Shown: positions 23,909 to 26,452 of the stretch, piece by piece
Numbering within the stretch: position 1 is the first letter of the stretch
Layout: each line of letters opens with the position of its first letter
Assembly (NCBI GenBank): GCA_023145555.1
Contig: JAGLDO010000034.1
Location: 1-26,452 of the forward strand
Origin: Bacteroidales bacterium
GTDB lineage: Bacteria > Bacteroidota > Bacteroidia > Bacteroidales > B39-G9
Length of the DNA stretch: 26,452 bases
Reading direction: 5' to 3'
Translations under genes and position numbers: made by a program
Notes under the pieces: model-generated
The model's database searches: none
The model's input: the letters and a program-made list of their open reading frames with translations, nothing else
What the model was told of the DNA's origin: nothing

Positions 23909-24967
23909 CTACCCATGTAGAAATTTTACCGATGAAGCTTTAAAAGAAATCCATACATTTTTATCTTCTGAAAAATTATACTTTTCTAAGGTGTCTGCAC
24001 TAATCAAAACAGAAATTAAAATTCCTATATCAACAATAATTTCAACTCCAAATTTAGCAGGTAAGACATCAGCAATAATACCCTGATAGTTGTTCATTGC
24101 ACTAATATTGGGCTTTTGGTTAGAGATAATAATGTTTTTATTTTTAATAATTACAAAACCGTTTCCTGAATTGGCTTCTGTAAATAGATTTACTGTAACT
24201 TTATCATTAATAACAGCTTTTTTTATATTGTCGTTTTCTACTGTATGTATATCTGCCTTGAAAAAGTTTTTTATTCCCGAGAAATTAGCCACAAATTTAG
24301 TTTTCGGATTTTTAAAAACTTGTTCGGGTGTACCGATCTGAACAATTTTTCCGTCATTAATAACTGCAACTTTATTAGCTAAAAATATTGCTTCTTCGTA
24401 ATCGTGAGTTACATGAATTATTGTTTGTCCCTTTTTGTTTATTCTGCGCAACAAGCCTCTCAAGTCATTTTTAAGCTGGATATCTAACGAAGATAGAGGT
24501 TCGTCGAGAAGCAAACACTCAGGATTTAAAGCAAGTGTTCTTGCCAGAGCAACACGTTGTAACTCACCACCTGAAAGAGTATCTGGTTTTCTGTTTAGTA
24601 AATGAGATATACTCATTTCGTCGGCTAATTGACTTAATCTGTTTTGAATTTCTTTTTTTTCGAGCCCACTTTTTTTTAATGGGTATAATATATTTTCTTT
24701 TACAGATAAGTGAGGAAATACCGCATAATCTTGAAACACAAGACCAATTTTTCGTTTTTGTATTTTTTCGTTAGTAATGTTTTTATTATTAAGAAAAATT
24801 GTTCCGGAACTGGGCTCCATCAAGCCTGCAATAATTTCAAGTATTATTGATTTTCCGGCTCCCGAAACTCCTAAAATAATAAAATAATCGCCTTTGTTAA
24901 CAGAAAAGCTGATATCTTTAATGTTAAAATCATCTAAATTTTTTGATATATTTTTTATTTCAAGCAT
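23909..24967 (-). CDS. wtpC: Tungstate/molybdate-type ABC transporter ATPase
   Basis: Cytoplasmic ATPase of an oxyanion importer. Of 352 residues, 1-230 form the nucleotide-binding domain: Walker A GVSGAGKS (33-40), Q-loop QDYAVFPHLSV, signature LSGGELQR (131-138), Walker B CLLLDEPLSSLD (151-162) and the switch His in VTHD (186-189). Residues about 235-352 are a TOBE-like C-terminal domain, as in ModC/WtpC/CysA-type ATPases. Its start overlaps the end of the permease gene by 8 nt, so the two are translationally coupled. Sequence alone fits molybdate, tungstate or sulfate, but the partner permease is WtpB-like, which favours tungstate/molybdate. Confidence 0.85.
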   Translation of the reverse strand: MLEIKNISKNLDDFNIKDISFSVNKGDYFIILGVSGAGKSIILEIIAGLMEPSSGTIFLNNKNITNEKIQKRKIGLVFQDYAVFPHLSVKENILYPLKKSGLEKKEIQNRLSQLADEMSISHLLNRKPDTLSGGELQRVALARTLALNPECLLLDEPLSSLDIQLKNDLRGLLRRINKKGQTIIHVTHDYEEAIFLANKVAVINDGKIVQIGTPEQVFKNPKTKFVANFSGIKNFFKADIHTVENDNIKKAVINDKVTVNLFTEANSGNGFVIIKNKNIIISNQKPNISAMNNYQGIIADVLPAKFGVEIIVDIGILISVLISADTLEKYNFSEDKNVWISFKASSVKFLHG

Positions 24968-25742
24968 TTTTTCTGTCTTTCGAGAGTAATCGTAATAAAA
25001 TGAAGAAAATTAAACAAACTCCTATAAATACTATTGATACCGGGCGAGCGTATTTTAACCCAAATGCACCAAAGCGTTCGTAAATTAATACAGGCGTTAT
25101 CATTGGGTGATAAGCAACAATAATTACAGCACCAAATTCACTCATACCTCGGGCAAACATCATTATTAATCCGGAAATAATATTTCGCCATGCAAGAGGT
25201 AACGAAATGGTGAAAAATACTCTAATAGGCGAAGCTCCCAGATTTAAAGCTGCTTTTTCAAGTCTTACCGGAACAGAAGAAAATCCGTCGCGAGCAGAAT
25301 TTAATAAAAAAGGAATACTAACAAATGCCATTGCAATTGATATGCTTATTGGATGTCCAATAAGATTAAACCCAAGACAAGATGCTGCTTTGCCAATAAC
25401 AGTATCTCTTGAAATAAATCCTAAAATAGCAATACCGGCAGCTGAATGTGGAATTACAACAGGAATATCAATAATGCCGATTATTAAATTTTTTAAATAA
25501 AAATTTTTTCGTGCAAGCAGATACGATAGGGGTATTGCAAAAATAGAAAATACAACTGTTGCTCCCATCGATGTTAAAAGAGTTAGCCATATACTGTTTT
25601 GTACTTCTACATCTTTTGTTGTTTCAAGAATTTCTTGTGGGGAACTCGCAATAAACATGCTTATGAGAGGACCTAAAATAAATAAAAGAACAATACCTCC
25701 CAGAAAAGCAAATATTAAATTTACAGGTTCAATCTTTTTCAT
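24960..25742 (-). CDS. wtpB: Tungstate/molybdate ABC transporter permease, WtpB-like
   Basis: Membrane permease of 260 residues with about six hydrophobic segments (first about 10-30). The cytoplasmic EAA loop reads EKAALNLGASPIRVFFTISLP, contacting the ATPase. The stretch IIDIPVVIPHSAAGIAILG and the sequence SEFGAVIIVAYHPMITPVLIYERF closely match what I recall of archaeal WtpB/ModB permeases, whose substrate is tungstate or molybdate. No solute-binding protein gene follows in the operon, so it may lie upstream beyond the right edge or be unlinked. The ATG start has no Shine-Dalgarno sequence. The 233 bp upstream contain a hairpin at 25832-25868. Confidence 0.87.
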   Translation of the reverse strand: MKKIEPVNLIFAFLGGIVLLFILGPLISMFIASSPQEILETTKDVEVQNSIWLTLLTSMGATVVFSIFAIPLSYLLARKNFYLKNLIIGIIDIPVVIPHSAAGIAILGFISRDTVIGKAASCLGFNLIGHPISISIAMAFVSIPFLLNSARDGFSSVPVRLEKAALNLGASPIRVFFTISLPLAWRNIISGLIMMFARGMSEFGAVIIVAYHPMITPVLIYERFGAFGLKYARPVSIVFIGVCLIFFILLRLLSKDRKNA

Positions 25743-25831
25743 TATATCATTACTTCTTAAAAACTTCTAAAAGTACAAAAAAAAGTTTTATATCTTATAG
25801 ACCTAGAGTTTTTTATCTATATGATATAAAT

Positions 25832-25868
25832 AATTGCTCTTTTGAATTTATATTACAAAAGAGCAATT
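25832..25868. terminator. 13-bp stem-loop between the molybdopterin-domain gene and wtpB
   Basis: AATTGCTCTTTTG (25832-25844) and CAAAAGAGCAATT (25856-25868) are exact complements around an 11-nt loop. It lies about 107 nt past the stop of the molybdopterin-domain gene on the minus strand and about 90 nt before the wtpB start codon. A terminator separating the two genes is likely; alternatively it is a leader element or operator of wtpBC. T-runs on either side are short. Confidence 0.55.
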
Positions 25869-25883
25869 TTAAATAATTTATTC

Positions 25884-25975
25884 ACCAAACTTGAAACTCG
25901 AAACTCGAAACTTTTATGTATGTATGTATGTATTTCGCTTAAGCTCAACTTTCAACTTTAGGAACTTTCAACTTC
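25884..25975. repeat. Low-complexity tract with GAAACTC and TATG repeats
   Basis: Directly beside the 3' end of the molybdopterin-domain gene: GAAACTC repeated twice with flanking relatives (25892-25913), then TATG repeated four times and TAT (25915-25933), then CAACTTTC-type repeats (25940-25975). Nothing coding is seen. The tetranucleotide run is outside any ORF, so simple phase-variable frameshifting does not apply. Confidence 0.6.
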
Positions 25976-26452
25976 TTAATGTTTTATAGTTTTAAAATGT
26001 ATTTCATTTAAAGCTTTCATAGCTCTGTCTGAGAAATAATCACAGCTAGGGAATATTGAGAAACGACCTGCATTTTCATAGTTGTTTTTGTCAATTATTA
26101 AAATTTCTGACTGGTCGTTACGGTTCATTATTTCACTATATGTGAAAGCTGATCTATATCCATCTTTTGAAGCTGCAACAAACATTCCGTTTTGAATATT
26201 TTTTTTATTGAATTTAAAATTATTTATTAATAGATCTTTCAATTTAGCACCAATAAAATCACTTGTGCTATGAATACCTCTTCCTCTGCCATAAAAAATT
26301 GTTGAAAAAGTTTCTTCTTTTAAATTTTTTGGCAATTGAGTTAAGGTCTCAATCAAATTATCTTGATTGTAAATTTTTAAGTCTTTTGAGAAAAGTTTTA
26401 TATCTCTTTGAATTTTGAATTTATCATCAAGACTCTTAACAATAATTTTAGT
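25976..26452 (-). CDS. Molybdopterin-binding-like domain protein, truncated at the window edge
   Basis: The reading frame remains open to the right edge (26452), so the start codon lies outside; the first visible ATG- or TTG-type starts inside it are not needed. About 158 residues can be read. They resemble the oxidoreductase molybdopterin-binding domain (sulfite oxidase fold): FIGAKLKDLL (analogous to the FxGVPLRDLL segment), ASKDGYRSAFTYSEI, and GRFSIFPSCDYFSDRAMKALNEIHFKTI-like C-terminus matching the usual GPLRLVVP...RWVRxVxxIEV ending. I cannot point to a cofactor-ligating cysteine in the part seen. The position next to wtpBC on the same strand suggests a molybdenum or tungsten link. A remote homologue is a possibility I cannot exclude. 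Confidence 0.6.
   Translation of the reverse strand, partial: TKIIVKSLDDKFKIQRDIKLFSKDLKIYNQDNLIETLTQLPKNLKEETFSTIFYGRGRGIHSTSDFIGAKLKDLLINNFKFNKKNIQNGMFVAASKDGYRSAFTYSEIMNRNDQSEILIIDKNNYENAGRFSIFPSCDYFSDRAMKALNEIHFKTIKH

Noticed and set aside
25915..25933. TATG tetranucleotide run as a phase-variation switch
   Set aside because: It is four and three-quarter units only, lies between a gene's 3' end and a neighbour's upstream region, and is inside no ORF or obvious promoter spacer.
1..26452. tRNA, rRNA or phage genes
   Set aside because: No cloverleaf with conserved arms and no integrase, terminase or ribosomal RNA core sequence was seen on either strand by eye.

Overview
The window is AT-rich, roughly 30% G+C by eye, and looks like the chromosome of a member of the Bacteroidota, most likely an uncultured or marine Bacteroidales-type lineage. 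The support is: several upstream regions carry the TAnnTTTG -7 element typical of this phylum, Shine-Dalgarno sequences are largely absent, and the protein families fit (talC-type transaldolase, PFAM-DUF1987/SiaC, YciO-like protein, Wzz/BY-kinase fusion, COG1313 radical SAM protein, L25/Ctc followed by Pth). I see no rRNA, tRNA, CRISPR array, prophage or IS transposase. Every gap between genes is under 300 bp.

Layout. (1) Positions 1-4786, plus strand: transaldolase, a YciO/Sua5-family protein, and a 1026-residue ABCG-like transporter with an N-terminal TerB-like domain and a very large periplasmic insertion. A 37-nt near-perfect palindrome lies between the last two. (2) 4835-7672, minus: uvrA, convergent with the transporter. 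(3) 7908-16635, minus: a lytic transglycosylase, then (in transcription order asnB, GT4, wza, wzc, wecA-like) an exopolysaccharide or capsule module. (4) 16776-18176, minus: a secreted C1 peptidase of the PepC/bleomycin hydrolase type. (5) 18405-23676, plus: siaC-like phosphoprotein, COG1313 radical SAM protein, a GT2-like glycosyltransferase, engB, prs, ctc/rplY and pth. This is mostly a housekeeping translation and nucleotide block. (6) 23909-25742, minus: a tungstate/molybdate-type ABC importer (wtpB-wtpC). (7) 25976 to the right edge, minus: a truncated gene for a molybdopterin-binding-like domain protein.

How the genes connect. The asnB-GT4-wza-wzc-wecA genes describe one assembly line. 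A WecA/MraY-type transferase primes undecaprenyl phosphate, a GT4 enzyme extends the chain, a predicted amidotransferase may amidate a sugar acid, and the Wzc co-polymerase/tyrosine kinase and Wza outer-membrane exporter handle chain length and export. No Wzx flippase or Wzy polymerase is in the window. The wtpBC genes lie beside a molybdopterin-domain protein, which suggests molybdenum or tungsten metabolism.

The most unusual content is non-coding. Two about 80-bp double-hairpin elements (REPIN/MITE-like), 75/80 identical and in opposite orientation, bracket the whole polysaccharide module. A nested inverted-repeat element follows pth. A perfect 15-bp stem is buried inside the pth coding sequence. 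Degenerate AAAGTT-type tracts follow several stop codons in sense orientation. I did not find convincing evidence of a wholly new defence or mobile system; the repeat-bracketed polysaccharide module and the TerB-ABCG transporter are the best leads.
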